Shown: positions 7,060 to 14,460 of the stretch, piece by piece | Layout of the letters: each line of letters starts with the position of its first letter | Position numbering within the stretch: the first letter of the stretch is position 1 | From: Clostridium sp. N3C | GTDB lineage: Bacteria > Bacillota > Clostridia > Clostridiales > Clostridiaceae | DNA: 39,071 nucleotides | Assembly (NCBI RefSeq): GCF_900095445.1 | Contig: NZ_FMJL01000034.1 | Span: 1 to 39,071 of the forward strand | Reading direction: 5' to 3' | The notes under the pieces: generated by a model | Told to the model about the DNA's origin: nothing | Seen by the model: only the letters and a program-made list of their open reading frames with translations | Databases searched by the model: none | Position numbers and translations under genes: made by a program

Positions 7060-7995
7060 TTGAAAATTGTAAGTATAGAAGGATTAAGAAAAAAGTTTAA
7101 GCAAGTAACCGCTGTAAATAATCTCAGCTTATCTATATATGAAGGTGAGATATATGGATTGCTAGGACCCAATGGTGCTGGGAAGAGCACTACCATAAAT
7201 ATTATTAGTGGATTGTTAGAGAAGGACGGCGGTAGTGTTCGAATCTTTGACAAGGATATTGATAAAGACTTTTCTAATATAAAAAGAAATATTGGGATAG
7301 TACCTCAAGACTTGGCAATCTATGAAGATTTAACAGCTTTCGAAAATGTTAGTTTTTTTGCTAGCCTCTATGGTTTGAAGGGAAGAAAATTAAAGGAAGC
7401 TGTTGTTCAAGCCTTAGATTTTGTAGGTTTAACACAAAAAGCTAAGGAATTTCCTAAAAGGTATTCGGGAGGAATGAAGAGAAGGTTGAATATAGCCTGC
7501 GCTATAGCTCATAGACCACGACTTATAATTATGGACGAACCTACTGTAGGCATAGATCCTCAATCAAGAAATCACATATTGCAGTCAGTAAAGCAGTTAA
7601 ATTCAATGGGATGTACAATAATTTATACCAGTCATTATATGGATGAAGTTGAGGAAATATGTAGCCGAATAGGAATTATAGATCATGGTAAGCTTATAGC
7701 AGAAGGAAGAAAGGAAGAGCTAACATCCACAATTACAGAGGTAAGTAACTTCTTGATAACTGTTTCCTCTACAAGAGAGATTAATCAAGATGAAATGAAA
7801 GCTATTCCAGGAGTTATTGCAACTAGTATAAAGGGTAATAATATTGGAATTAGTTCATGGAAAAAGCAAAATAACTTAAATAATATATTGGATTATTTAA
7901 TGAAAAGAAATATAAAAATTAATAATATTCAAAGCAAGGTTCCTGACTTAGAAACTGTATTTTTAAATTTAACTGGCAGGAACTTAAGAGATTAA
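7060..7995 (+). CDS. ABC transporter ATP-binding protein (ABC-2/DrrA type)
   Basis: This is a 311-residue ATPase subunit. The motifs are in order: Walker A GPNGAGKST, a Q-loop region in VPQDLAIYEDLT, the signature YSGGMKRRL, Walker B LIIMDEPTVGID, and the switch His in YTSHYMDEVE. The C-terminal 80 residues match the extension found in DrrA/NatA-like exporters. TTG 7060 is the start, with AGAGGATGG upstream. No membrane permease gene is adjacent: the gene before is a site-2 protease and the gene after is trmB. Such ATPases normally pair with an ABC-2 permease, so either the partner lies elsewhere or it was lost. Confidence 0.88.
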   Translation: MKIVSIEGLRKKFKQVTAVNNLSLSIYEGEIYGLLGPNGAGKSTTINIISGLLEKDGGSVRIFDKDIDKDFSNIKRNIGIVPQDLAIYEDLTAFENVSFFASLYGLKGRKLKEAVVQALDFVGLTQKAKEFPKRYSGGMKRRLNIACAIAHRPRLIIMDEPTVGIDPQSRNHILQSVKQLNSMGCTIIYTSHYMDEVEEICSRIGIIDHGKLIAEGRKEELTSTITEVSNFLITVSSTREINQDEMKAIPGVIATSIKGNNIGISSWKKQNNLNNILDYLMKRNIKINNIQSKVPDLETVFLNLTGRNLRD

Positions 7996-8014
7996 ATTAG
8001 ATGGAGGATGAAGT

Positions 8015-8650
8015 ATGAGACTAAGAAAAAAATGGTGGGCAAGACCAGAAATGGAGCAAAGTCCATGTGTAATTATAGAACCTAAGCAGTTTAAAGGTAA
8101 GTGGCAAGAAGTATTCAATAACTCTAATCCAATTCATTTAGAATTAGGTTGTGGGAGAGGACGTTTCATTTCTACAAAGGCAGATGAAAATAGAGACATA
8201 AATTATATTGGAATAGATCTAAAGGATGAAGTTTTAGTATATGCTGTTAGAAAAGTTGTAGAGAAAGAGTTGGATAATGTAAAAATAATTCCTATGAACA
8301 TAAATTGGATAGGAGATGTTTTTGATAAGGATGAAATATCAAAAATATACATTAATTTTTGCAATCCCTGGCCTAAGTTAAGGCACAATAAAAGAAGATT
8401 AACTCATAGTAATTTTTTACGAATTTATAAGAGCTTTCTGAAGCCTTCTTCAGAAATTTGGTTTAAAACCGATGACCAAGGTTTATTTTCCGATTCTATA
8501 GTTTATTTTGAAGAAAGTGGTTTTGAAATAAAGTATATAACCTATGATTTACACAATAGCGGTTTTGAGCAGAATATAGTAACGGAATATGAAGAAAAGT
8601 TTACATCTTTAGGGATGAAAACAATGTTTTTAATAGCAAAACTTAAATAA
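8015..8650 (+). CDS. trmB: tRNA (guanine-N7-)-methyltransferase TrmB
   Basis: This is a 211-residue methyltransferase that forms m7G at position 46 of tRNA using S-adenosylmethionine. The Rossmann motif I is [11 protein letters not shown], followed by [14 protein letters not shown] and the family's catalytic region [19 protein letters not shown]. The TrmB hallmark NFxDPWPK appears here as NFCNPWPK, with Asn in place of Asp. Near the end, [10 protein letters not shown] is also typical. Length is normal. It closes the tight run that starts at 5338 and is followed by a strong terminator. GGAGGATGAAGT precedes the ATG. Confidence 0.92.
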   Translation: MRLRKKWWARPEMEQSPCVIIEPKQFKGKWQEVFNNSNPIHLELGCGRGRFISTKADENRDINYIGIDLKDEVLVYAVRKVVEKELDNVKIIPMNINWIGDVFDKDEISKIYINFCNPWPKLRHNKRRLTHSNFLRIYKSFLKPSSEIWFKTDDQGLFSDSIVYFEESGFEIKYITYDLHNSGFEQNIVTEYEEKFTSLGMKTMFLIAKLK

Positions 8651-8673
8651 GATAGTTTAACTTTTACTAATAT

Positions 8674-8730
8674 AAAAAGGTGTCTATGAATAAGTGAAAA
8701 GTAAAATCACTATCCATAGACACCTTTTTA
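8674..8730. terminator. Strong bidirectional terminator
   Basis: AAAAAGGTGTCTATG pairs with the distal arm CATAGACACCTTTTT around a central segment that folds further (agtga/tcact). It lies 24 bases after trmB and ends in a T-run in both directions. Confidence 0.85.
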
Positions 8731-8793
8731 TTTTACATAAACTTAGTTTACTAAATTTTAAGCAGGATTGTTAATTTTTAAGAACTATTACAA

Positions 8794-9453
8794 TTACCTT
8801 AAATAAGTAGATCCATCAAGAGGTATAAGTACTTGTAAAGGTGGATTACCATTTAGCTTACCTACCGCATAGATAGTATAAATTTTATCCCCTTGAAGAT
8901 TGATTCGAGGAACTATCAATATGCGCTTATTATTAGAAGTGGTTATGGCTTCGATACCATAATTACCGGGAGCTAGCTGGATGTATTCAGTAACCTCTTT
9001 ATAGCTTACATTAGAGAAAAGCTTTTTACCATCTGGAAGAATGATGTTAAGCTCCGGTGTTCCAGGAGCTAAATGGGCGAATCGGACCATAGAGTATCTT
9101 GCTGTAGGACCAGGTAATGGTTCAGAAATAGGTTGTATTCCAACGTTTTCTGGGTCTCCTATGGCAGCTATGGTATAAATAGAGCCAGGAACTAATTGAA
9201 GTTTAGTATCTATTAAGGGGCCACTTGTTTTTCCAGTAGGATATACTCTTACAGTATATATACCACTAGGAACTGAAAAATAGTTTGTAAAGTTTAAGTA
9301 TCTTAAATTTCTAGCTACAACTTTACCGTTTATATGGACATCTACAGGGCCAGTTCCAGGGGAAGCATGTAATAGTCTATAATGGGATTTTGGAAAGGAT
9401 GTAGGGCTTTTACGCATATGATTTTCATAAGGACAGTAAAACAAGGCATTCAC
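8794..9453 (-). CDS. DUF4397 domain-containing protein
   Basis: This is a 219-residue protein with two DUF4397 units. The first (about 25-100) begins YRLLHASPGTGPVDVHING and contains VPSGIYTVRVYPTG. The second (about 120-200) begins MVRFAHLAPGTPELNIILPDG and contains LAPGNYGIEAI. DUF4397 is a beta-sandwich found in surface and exported proteins of many bacteria; its function is not established. There is no obvious signal peptide: the first 25 residues are polar with two Cys or aromatic groups (FYCPYENH). This suggests a cytoplasmic or forespore/spore-layer location, as for some spore-coat-type proteins. AAGGAG lies just 3-4 bases before the ATG. It is transcribed alone. Confidence 0.85.
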   Translation of the reverse strand: MNALFYCPYENHMRKSPTSFPKSHYRLLHASPGTGPVDVHINGKVVARNLRYLNFTNYFSVPSGIYTVRVYPTGKTSGPLIDTKLQLVPGSIYTIAAIGDPENVGIQPISEPLPGPTARYSMVRFAHLAPGTPELNIILPDGKKLFSNVSYKEVTEYIQLAPGNYGIEAITTSNNKRILIVPRINLQGDKIYTIYAVGKLNGNPPLQVLIPLDGSTYLR

Positions 9454-9613
9454 TCCTTTGAATTTTAAAAATGCAATTTGAAACCTACATTAACATAGTA
9501 TGTAAAAAGCAAAAATTGTTGACTGATAACAATTAAATAAATTTATTAATATAGGTAAATGAAGTATCACATTATAGCCACAACTTAATAAAATGATTAA
9601 GAGGTGGAGTGTA

Positions 9614-10909
9614 ATGAGTTCTGCACATTTAAATGAAAAATATAGAAAACTTATAGTAGGATTAAATAAGGAAGTACCTGTTAGAAAAGGAAAGTTAAAA
9701 TATATTAACTTTGATAATGCTGCTACTACACCTCCTTTTGTTTCTGTTATTGATTCCATTGTTAAATTCTCTCCCTGGTATTCTTCCATTCATAGAGGTG
9801 CTGGATATAAATCTCAAGTGTCATCTAAAGTATATGAAGAAGCTAGATATAAAGTTTTAAAATTTCTTGGAGCAGAAGAGAAAAATAATACAGTTATATT
9901 TGTAAAGAATGCTACGGAAGGATTAAATAAATTATCCTATAGATTAATTGAAGATAGTAATTGGGTGGTTCTTTCTACTTGGATGGAGCATCATTCTAAT
10001 GATTTGCCTTGGCGTGACAAATGTAAGGTAGACTATGTAGAAATTGATGAACAGGGTAGATTATGCCTATGGGATTTGGAACAGAAGCTAAGGAGATATA
10101 GGGGTAGAGTTAAGTATGTAACGGTAACAGGGGCTTCTAATGTTACAGGATACGTCAATGATATCCATAAAATAGCCTATTTAGCTCATATGTATGGAGC
10201 TAAGATAATAGTGGATGCTGCTCAATTAATTCCTCATGCGCCTATTAATATGAAACCAGACCATTGTGCTGAACACATAGACTTTGTGGTATTTTCAGCT
10301 CATAAAATGTATGCACCCTTTGGTATTGGAGCTATTGTTGGACCGAAGAAATTTTTTGAAAAAGGGACTCCAGAATATAAGGGCGGCGGCACGGTAAAGG
10401 TAGTGACACGTTATAGCGTTGATTGGGATGACCCTCCTTTTAAGGAGGAGGCAGGCAGCCCTAACATTATTGGAGTGGTAGCTCTAGTAGCAGCCATTGA
10501 AGAACTAACTAAAATAGGAATGGACAAGATTCAAAAAAATGAAAAGGAATTAATGAATTATGCAGTAAATAGGTTAAAGAAATTACCCTTTATTCACTTG
10601 TTTGGTTGTTATCATGGATGCGTAGAGAGAGTTGGAATAATTCCTTTTATTGTTGAAGGTATACCTCATAGTGAGATAGCAAAAGTACTTTCTGAAGAAA
10701 GTGCTATTGGAGTGAGAAGTGGTTGCTTCTGTGCACAGCCCTATGTACAGAGATTATTAAAATTGACTCCAAGCGAAATAGAGCATTATAGATATTTACC
10801 AGATCATAAAAAACCAGGTATGGTGAGAGTAAGCTTTGGTTTGTATAACACTAAAAATGAAGTGGACAGATTGGTTTATGAGCTAAAGCGGATGATAAGA
10901 CATTACTAA
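9614..10909 (+). CDS. Aminotransferase class V, cysteine desulfurase-like
   Basis: This is a 431-residue PLP enzyme of the class-V fold, closest in layout to cysteine desulfurases of the SufS/CsdA kind, which remove sulfur from cysteine for Fe-S or thiolation. The substrate-binding start is INFDNAATTPP. The PLP lysine is in FSAHKMYAPFGIGA, and an Asp-Ala pair in VDAAQLIPH follows the family pattern. The Cys-containing loop is SGCFCAQPYV. ATG 9614 is chosen because AGAGGTGGAG is upstream; the ATG at 9593 is in frame but has no good site. No SufU, SufB, NifU or tRNA-thiolation gene is next to it, so a related lyase or epimerase activity cannot be excluded. Confidence 0.82.
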   Translation: MSSAHLNEKYRKLIVGLNKEVPVRKGKLKYINFDNAATTPPFVSVIDSIVKFSPWYSSIHRGAGYKSQVSSKVYEEARYKVLKFLGAEEKNNTVIFVKNATEGLNKLSYRLIEDSNWVVLSTWMEHHSNDLPWRDKCKVDYVEIDEQGRLCLWDLEQKLRRYRGRVKYVTVTGASNVTGYVNDIHKIAYLAHMYGAKIIVDAAQLIPHAPINMKPDHCAEHIDFVVFSAHKMYAPFGIGAIVGPKKFFEKGTPEYKGGGTVKVVTRYSVDWDDPPFKEEAGSPNIIGVVALVAAIEELTKIGMDKIQKNEKELMNYAVNRLKKLPFIHLFGCYHGCVERVGIIPFIVEGIPHSEIAKVLSEESAIGVRSGCFCAQPYVQRLLKLTPSEIEHYRYLPDHKKPGMVRVSFGLYNTKNEVDRLVYELKRMIRHY

Positions 10910-10916
10910 AAATATG

Positions 10917-10957
10917 AAAAGGCTTTTATTCAGCATAGCTAGAGAAAAGCCTTTTTT
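10917..10957. terminator. Bidirectional terminator
   Basis: AAAAGGCTTTT and AAAAGCCTTTTTT enclose a 16-base loop. It lies between the convergent ends of the aminotransferase gene and the pfk gene. Confidence 0.75.
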
Positions 10958-10978
10958 CAGTTTATTAATCTTAAGTAG

Positions 10979-12190
10979 TTACTTTTTTATTTTGTAATAA
11001 TTAGGTATAGAATCTTCCTTATTAGGACCATGAAGCAGAGGCTCAATATAATTTTCAGCTTCTGGTAAAACAAAGTTATGTTCTTTATTAATCCAGTCTA
11101 CAGGGAAGTATTTTGTTTTGTTACAAACCTCAGATGCCTTTATAAGGAACATTTCACTGCTATAAGGGTCATTTGAAGTTCTCTTTATTCCAACCATGTA
11201 ACCACTATGGCCTTCATTAGCATAGTTTAAAGCAGCCTTTCCAGCTTCTGCTGCTTCCTCTATATCAACATTAGAAGCTATATGCATACCGCAACGTTGC
11301 ATAACACCTAATTCAAGGGTTTTTACTCTGGAAGTTATACCAGCATTAACAATTAAGGATTTTAGATATCCAGCTACACCACCTAACTGTGCATGAGCAA
11401 AGTTATCATGGTCACCTAAAGGTTGAATTTCTGAAATATATTTTCCTTCTGAGTTTTTAATACCTTCTGAAACTACAATATAAACATGATTTTTTTCTTT
11501 GAAAACTCTTTCTGTATCCTTAAGGAACTTTTCTTCATCAAAGGGTACCTCAGGAAGATATATAAAATCTGCTACAGGTTTACCATTTAATTTAGCAAGG
11601 GCGGCGCTAGCTGCTAGCCAACCGGTGTCTCTGCCCATAGTTTCTAATATAAAGATACCATTGTTAATGTACACTGTAGAATCTAAGTATGTTTCTAAAG
11701 TTGTTGTTGCAATAAGTCTTGCTGCGCTACCGTAACCAGGGCAGTGGTCTGTAATGGGTAGATCATTATCAATAGTTTTTGGAATACCAATAATTCTCTT
11801 ATTTATAGAATTATCTTTTGCATATTGGCTTAATTTGTTTACTGTATCCATAGAGTCGTTTCCGCCTACATAAAAGAAGGTATCTATCTGATGCTTGTCC
11901 AATATCTCAAAGAGTTTTTTGTATTCATCAGTAGATACTGTAGGATCCTTAAGCTTATATCTGCATGAACCTAATCCTGAAGAAGGTGTGTATTTAAATC
12001 TAATTATATCTTCTTCAGTCATAAGAGAAAGATTTACAAAGTTTTCGTTTAATATACCCTCAATTCCGTTTATGCCACCAAATACTTCGTCATAATATCC
12101 CTTGAGTTTATTTTCAATTAAAAGACCGGCTACACTAGCATTAATTACTGCAGTAGGACCGCCGGATTGTGCAATAATACATCGTTTCAT
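10979..12190 (-). CDS. 6-phosphofructokinase, PPi-dependent type by signature
   Basis: This is a 403-residue enzyme of the phosphofructokinase family, which phosphorylates fructose 6-phosphate in glycolysis. Two donor-selecting positions are informative: VGGNDSMD (109-113) has Asp where ATP-type enzymes have Gly (GGDGS), and PKTIDND (137-143) has Lys in place of Gly. Together these are the signature of PPi-dependent forms. Other signs of the family are SGGPTAVINA at the N-terminus and a substrate region ETMGRDTGWLAA. The ATG is preceded by GGAGG at spacing 10. It is divergent from mntP and convergent with the aminotransferase gene. Donor use is predicted from residues only. Confidence 0.88.
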   Translation of the reverse strand: MKRCIIAQSGGPTAVINASVAGLLIENKLKGYYDEVFGGINGIEGILNENFVNLSLMTEEDIIRFKYTPSSGLGSCRYKLKDPTVSTDEYKKLFEILDKHQIDTFFYVGGNDSMDTVNKLSQYAKDNSINKRIIGIPKTIDNDLPITDHCPGYGSAARLIATTTLETYLDSTVYINNGIFILETMGRDTGWLAASAALAKLNGKPVADFIYLPEVPFDEEKFLKDTERVFKEKNHVYIVVSEGIKNSEGKYISEIQPLGDHDNFAHAQLGGVAGYLKSLIVNAGITSRVKTLELGVMQRCGMHIASNVDIEEAAEAGKAALNYANEGHSGYMVGIKRTSNDPYSSEMFLIKASEVCNKTKYFPVDWINKEHNFVLPEAENYIEPLLHGPNKEDSIPNYYKIKK

Positions 12191-12293
12191 ACTTTTTTTA
12201 CCTCCGAGAGTAATACTTTATAACACACTAAATATTATACATAAAAAAATCAAAATGTATAGTATAAGGATAAAAAAAAAGGCTTTTGTATAT

Positions 12294-12311
12294 CACATTT
12301 AATTAAATGTG
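12294..12311. promoter_or_regulatory. Perfect 18-bp palindrome between divergent genes
   Basis: CACATTTAATTAAATGTG is its own reverse complement. It sits in the 260-base region between the divergent phosphofructokinase and mntP genes, so it may be an operator for one or both. A second near-palindrome, GAACTTAAATTTAAGCTC (12413-12430, core CTTAAATTTAAG), lies just before the mntP ribosome site. No known operator consensus matches well. Confidence 0.4.
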
Positions 12312-12451
12312 TTGTTCTAATTTTTTGAGAAAAGAAAGTCAAAAGGAGAATTCTTAAAAAATAGCTAATTGCATATAAATTTATTATGAAAAAAATTGAG
12401 GCTATAAGTAATGAACTTAAATTTAAGCTCTTTTGAAAGGTTGTGTTATCG

Positions 12452-13006
12452 TTGGATTTGTGGAGTTTGCTTATAATTGCTTTGGCTTTATCCTTAGATG
12501 CCTTTGGTGTAGCATTGAGCATTGGATTAAATCCAGAAATAAAATATAAAAGTAAATTAATTTTTACCGGTTCTTTTGGTTTTTTTCAGTTTCTTTTTGC
12601 CTTTATAGGAAGTATAGCTGGATATTATTTTGTTAATTATATAAGTAGTCTGCCAGAAGTGATTGGGGGAGTTATAATTGCTCTTGTAGGTGTAATTATG
12701 ATTAATGATGGAATGGAGCATAAGGAGCAATGTATTTTATTTTCTCCCAAAATGTACATAATATTAGGAGCTTCCGTAAGCATAGATGCTTTAGTGGTAG
12801 GTTTTACTGCTTTAGGTATAGTAGAGAGCTTTTCTTTAATTTTAATATATACTATAGTGATTGGAGTAGTTACTTCAACAATGTCTTTTCTTGCCTTTAT
12901 TATTGCAAAACACTTAAAGAAAATATCCATAGTAGCAAGGTATGCCGATTATATAGGGGGAATTATGCTAATATTCTTAGGAATAAAAATGATGTTTTTT
13001 AGGTAA
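12452..13006 (+). CDS. mntP: Putative Mn(II) efflux pump MntP
   Basis: This is a 184-residue polytopic membrane protein of the MntP (DUF204) family, an exporter of manganese. Six hydrophobic segments fit the family. Two conserved Asp-containing motifs are present: ALALSLDAFGVAL in the first membrane segment and SIDALVVGFTAL in the fourth. The end, YADYIGGIMLIFLGIKMMF, is typical. The start is uncertain: TTG 12452 gives a good spacing (about 11) to AAAGG and the expected N-terminus MDLWSLLIIALALS, while GTG 12443 is nearly on top of that site. There is no recognisable manganese-sensing yybP-ykoY riboswitch in front. A Fur-family gene follows on the same strand. Confidence 0.85.
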   Translation: MDLWSLLIIALALSLDAFGVALSIGLNPEIKYKSKLIFTGSFGFFQFLFAFIGSIAGYYFVNYISSLPEVIGGVIIALVGVIMINDGMEHKEQCILFSPKMYIILGASVSIDALVVGFTALGIVESFSLILIYTIVIGVVTSTMSFLAFIIAKHLKKISIVARYADYIGGIMLIFLGIKMMFFR

Positions 13007-13008
13007 AA

Positions 13009-13047
13009 AGGCTGTTAGTACAGTCTATTACCTACTTTTTGCTTTTT
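13009..13047 (+). terminator. Weak terminator after mntP
   Basis: AGGCTGT pairs with ACAGTCT with one wobble around TAGT, followed at some distance by a T-rich run. The stem is short, so read-through into the next gene is possible. Confidence 0.35.
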
Positions 13048-13123
13048 GGGTTAAGTTTTTATAATAGTGAAAAAGCCTTACTTTAGCTACTGGAATAAGA
13101 GAATAGCTTTTTATAGATATTTT

Positions 13124-13153
13124 TTGTAAAGCTATATTTATTTGTGTTATAAT
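13124..13153 (+). promoter_or_regulatory. Promoter-like element before the second Fur-family gene
   Basis: TTGTAA (13124-13129) and TATAAT (13148-13153) are separated by 18 bases, about 32 bases before the start codon. The -10 is a perfect match; the -35 is 4 of 6 or better. Confidence 0.45.
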
Positions 13154-13184
13154 GTTCTAAAGGAATAATTGAAGGTGAGATAGG

Positions 13185-13610
13185 ATGATAGATACAGAGC
13201 TTTTAAAAAATAATAAGCTTAAAGTAACCTTTGCTAGAAAGGTTATTTTACAGATACTGAAAGAGGCAGATACTGCTGTCAGCGCTGATTATATTTACGA
13301 AAAATGCTGTGAAAGAAATTATGGTATCAATCTTTCTACGGTTTATAGAACCCTTGAAGTTTTTGAAGAAAAAGCTATTGTAGAAAAATTTGATCTTGGT
13401 GATCGAAAGTACAGTTATTCTATTAAAAAAGACCATCATAACCATACTATAGAGTGTAATATGTGTCATAGGTCAATTGAATTAGAATGTCCTATTCAAA
13501 TGTTAGAAGAGATAATTAAAAGCAAAACGGGCTTTACTATGATGGAGCATGAAATTCATATTAAAGGTGTATGTAAAAGTTGCCAGCAAAAGAAAGAAAA
13601 AATTATTTAA
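13185..13610 (+). CDS. Fur-family transcriptional regulator (Fur/Zur type)
   Basis: This is a 141-residue metal-responsive repressor. The winged helix spans FARKVILQILKEAD to INLSTVYRTLEVFEE. The metal region reads KKDHHNHTIECNMCHRSIELECP, and a second CxxC (CKSC) is near the end. Compared with the gene at 4698-5123, the N-terminal His (HPSAE in PerR) is absent (TAVSAD here), and the PerR-specific Asp is Glu (SIELE). This argues against a peroxide sensor and for iron- or zinc-type sensing. The neighbouring manganese exporter could be a coincidence or a shared metal-homeostasis theme. Its last 8 bases overlap the end of the convergent gene. Confidence 0.85.
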   Translation: MIDTELLKNNKLKVTFARKVILQILKEADTAVSADYIYEKCCERNYGINLSTVYRTLEVFEEKAIVEKFDLGDRKYSYSIKKDHHNHTIECNMCHRSIELECPIQMLEEIIKSKTGFTMMEHEIHIKGVCKSCQQKKEKII

Positions 13611-13926
13611 CTTTATAAACCTCCTTTACCTTCCAAGTGCCATTGCTACGCTTTTCTAGCAATATTTTATAGGTAGCTGAGCTGCCCTTATGATTCTTTG
13701 ATATTCCAGTTACAGATACTATGGCTAAGATATCATCGGAATAGGTTACCTCTGTGGAAGTAATGGAACTTAACTTATATTTATTAAATACTCCTTTAGT
13801 AAGCTTTTGCTCTATAACGTATGAAATATCTTTATTCTGATAAGTATTATAGTTATAATAAGCAGCTGAAATTATAATAATAATAAAAATAGCTATAAAT
13901 GCAGTTTTTTTATTAAAGAAATTCAT
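13603..13926 (-). CDS. Small membrane-anchored protein of unknown function
   Basis: This is a 107-residue protein with a basic start and one hydrophobic N-terminal segment (about 8-24), followed by an outside domain of about 80 residues. The later part, SSATYKILLEKRSNGTWKVK, resembles the closing strands of small NTF2-like or DUF4878-type lipoprotein domains (a TWKVKEV ending), but the evidence is thin. It has no lipobox Cys. AGGAGG lies 5 bases before the ATG. The end overlaps the Fur-family gene tail to tail by 8 bases with no room for a terminator between them. Confidence 0.7.
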   Translation of the reverse strand: MNFFNKKTAFIAIFIIIIISAAYYNYNTYQNKDISYVIEQKLTKGVFNKYKLSSITSTEVTYSDDILAIVSVTGISKNHKGSSATYKILLEKRSNGTWKVKEVYKVK

Positions 13927-14033
13927 AAGAACCTCCTAGTAAAATTGAAGAAATTTTATTAGATATTTATATAGAAATTTTTATTATAATATATTCATTA
14001 GATTATAAATATAGATTAAGGAGTTGATTTAAT

Positions 14034-14441
14034 TTGGATTTTTCATCCATTGTACTAATGGAAAGAGATAAAGAAAGTGGTATGCTTACAAAAGAAGTAG
14101 GCAGCTATAAGGTAGAAGAGGGCGCTGAGTATATTACTAGAGCTTTTTGTGAAGAAGGTATTGTACATATTACCTTTGATACAGGTAGAGATGTGGAGGA
14201 TTGGGAATATTCCGCCATATATGATAATTTTTCTGAGGAGAATTTTAAAAAACATGGTTTTGAAATTACTTTTGATGAAGATGAATATAATCCTACTTGG
14301 CTTGTAAAATTCAAATTCATTGATGATTATTCGGAAATGGAATCAAAAATTTCTCTATTGTGTACATTAATAAGGAGTGAATTGGAAAGTACTTTTAAAG
14401 CTATAGAAGGCAAAGAAGAGGAATACAAAGAAGAAATATAG
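14034..14441 (+). CDS. Acidic conserved protein, probable DUF6762 family
   Basis: This is a 135-residue, strongly acidic soluble protein. From memory it looks like the clostridial DUF6762 family, which begins with DFSSIVLMERDKESG and continues with a GSYKV strand. The body contains HITFDTGRDVEDWEYSAIYD and PTWLVKFKFID, with a helical, Glu-rich tail. The start is TTG 14034, with AAGGAG at spacing 10. The oligoendopeptidase gene starts 19 bases after its stop, so the two may be co-transcribed. Nothing is known to me about its function. Confidence 0.75.
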   Translation: MDFSSIVLMERDKESGMLTKEVGSYKVEEGAEYITRAFCEEGIVHITFDTGRDVEDWEYSAIYDNFSEENFKKHGFEITFDEDEYNPTWLVKFKFIDDYSEMESKISLLCTLIRSELESTFKAIEGKEEEYKEEI

Positions 14442-14460
14442 TAATGAAGGGAGAATTTAT

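Noticed and set aside
12191..12451. A manganese-sensing yybP-ykoY riboswitch before mntP
   Set aside because: None of its conserved loop sequences are present; only palindromes and a purine-rich region are seen.
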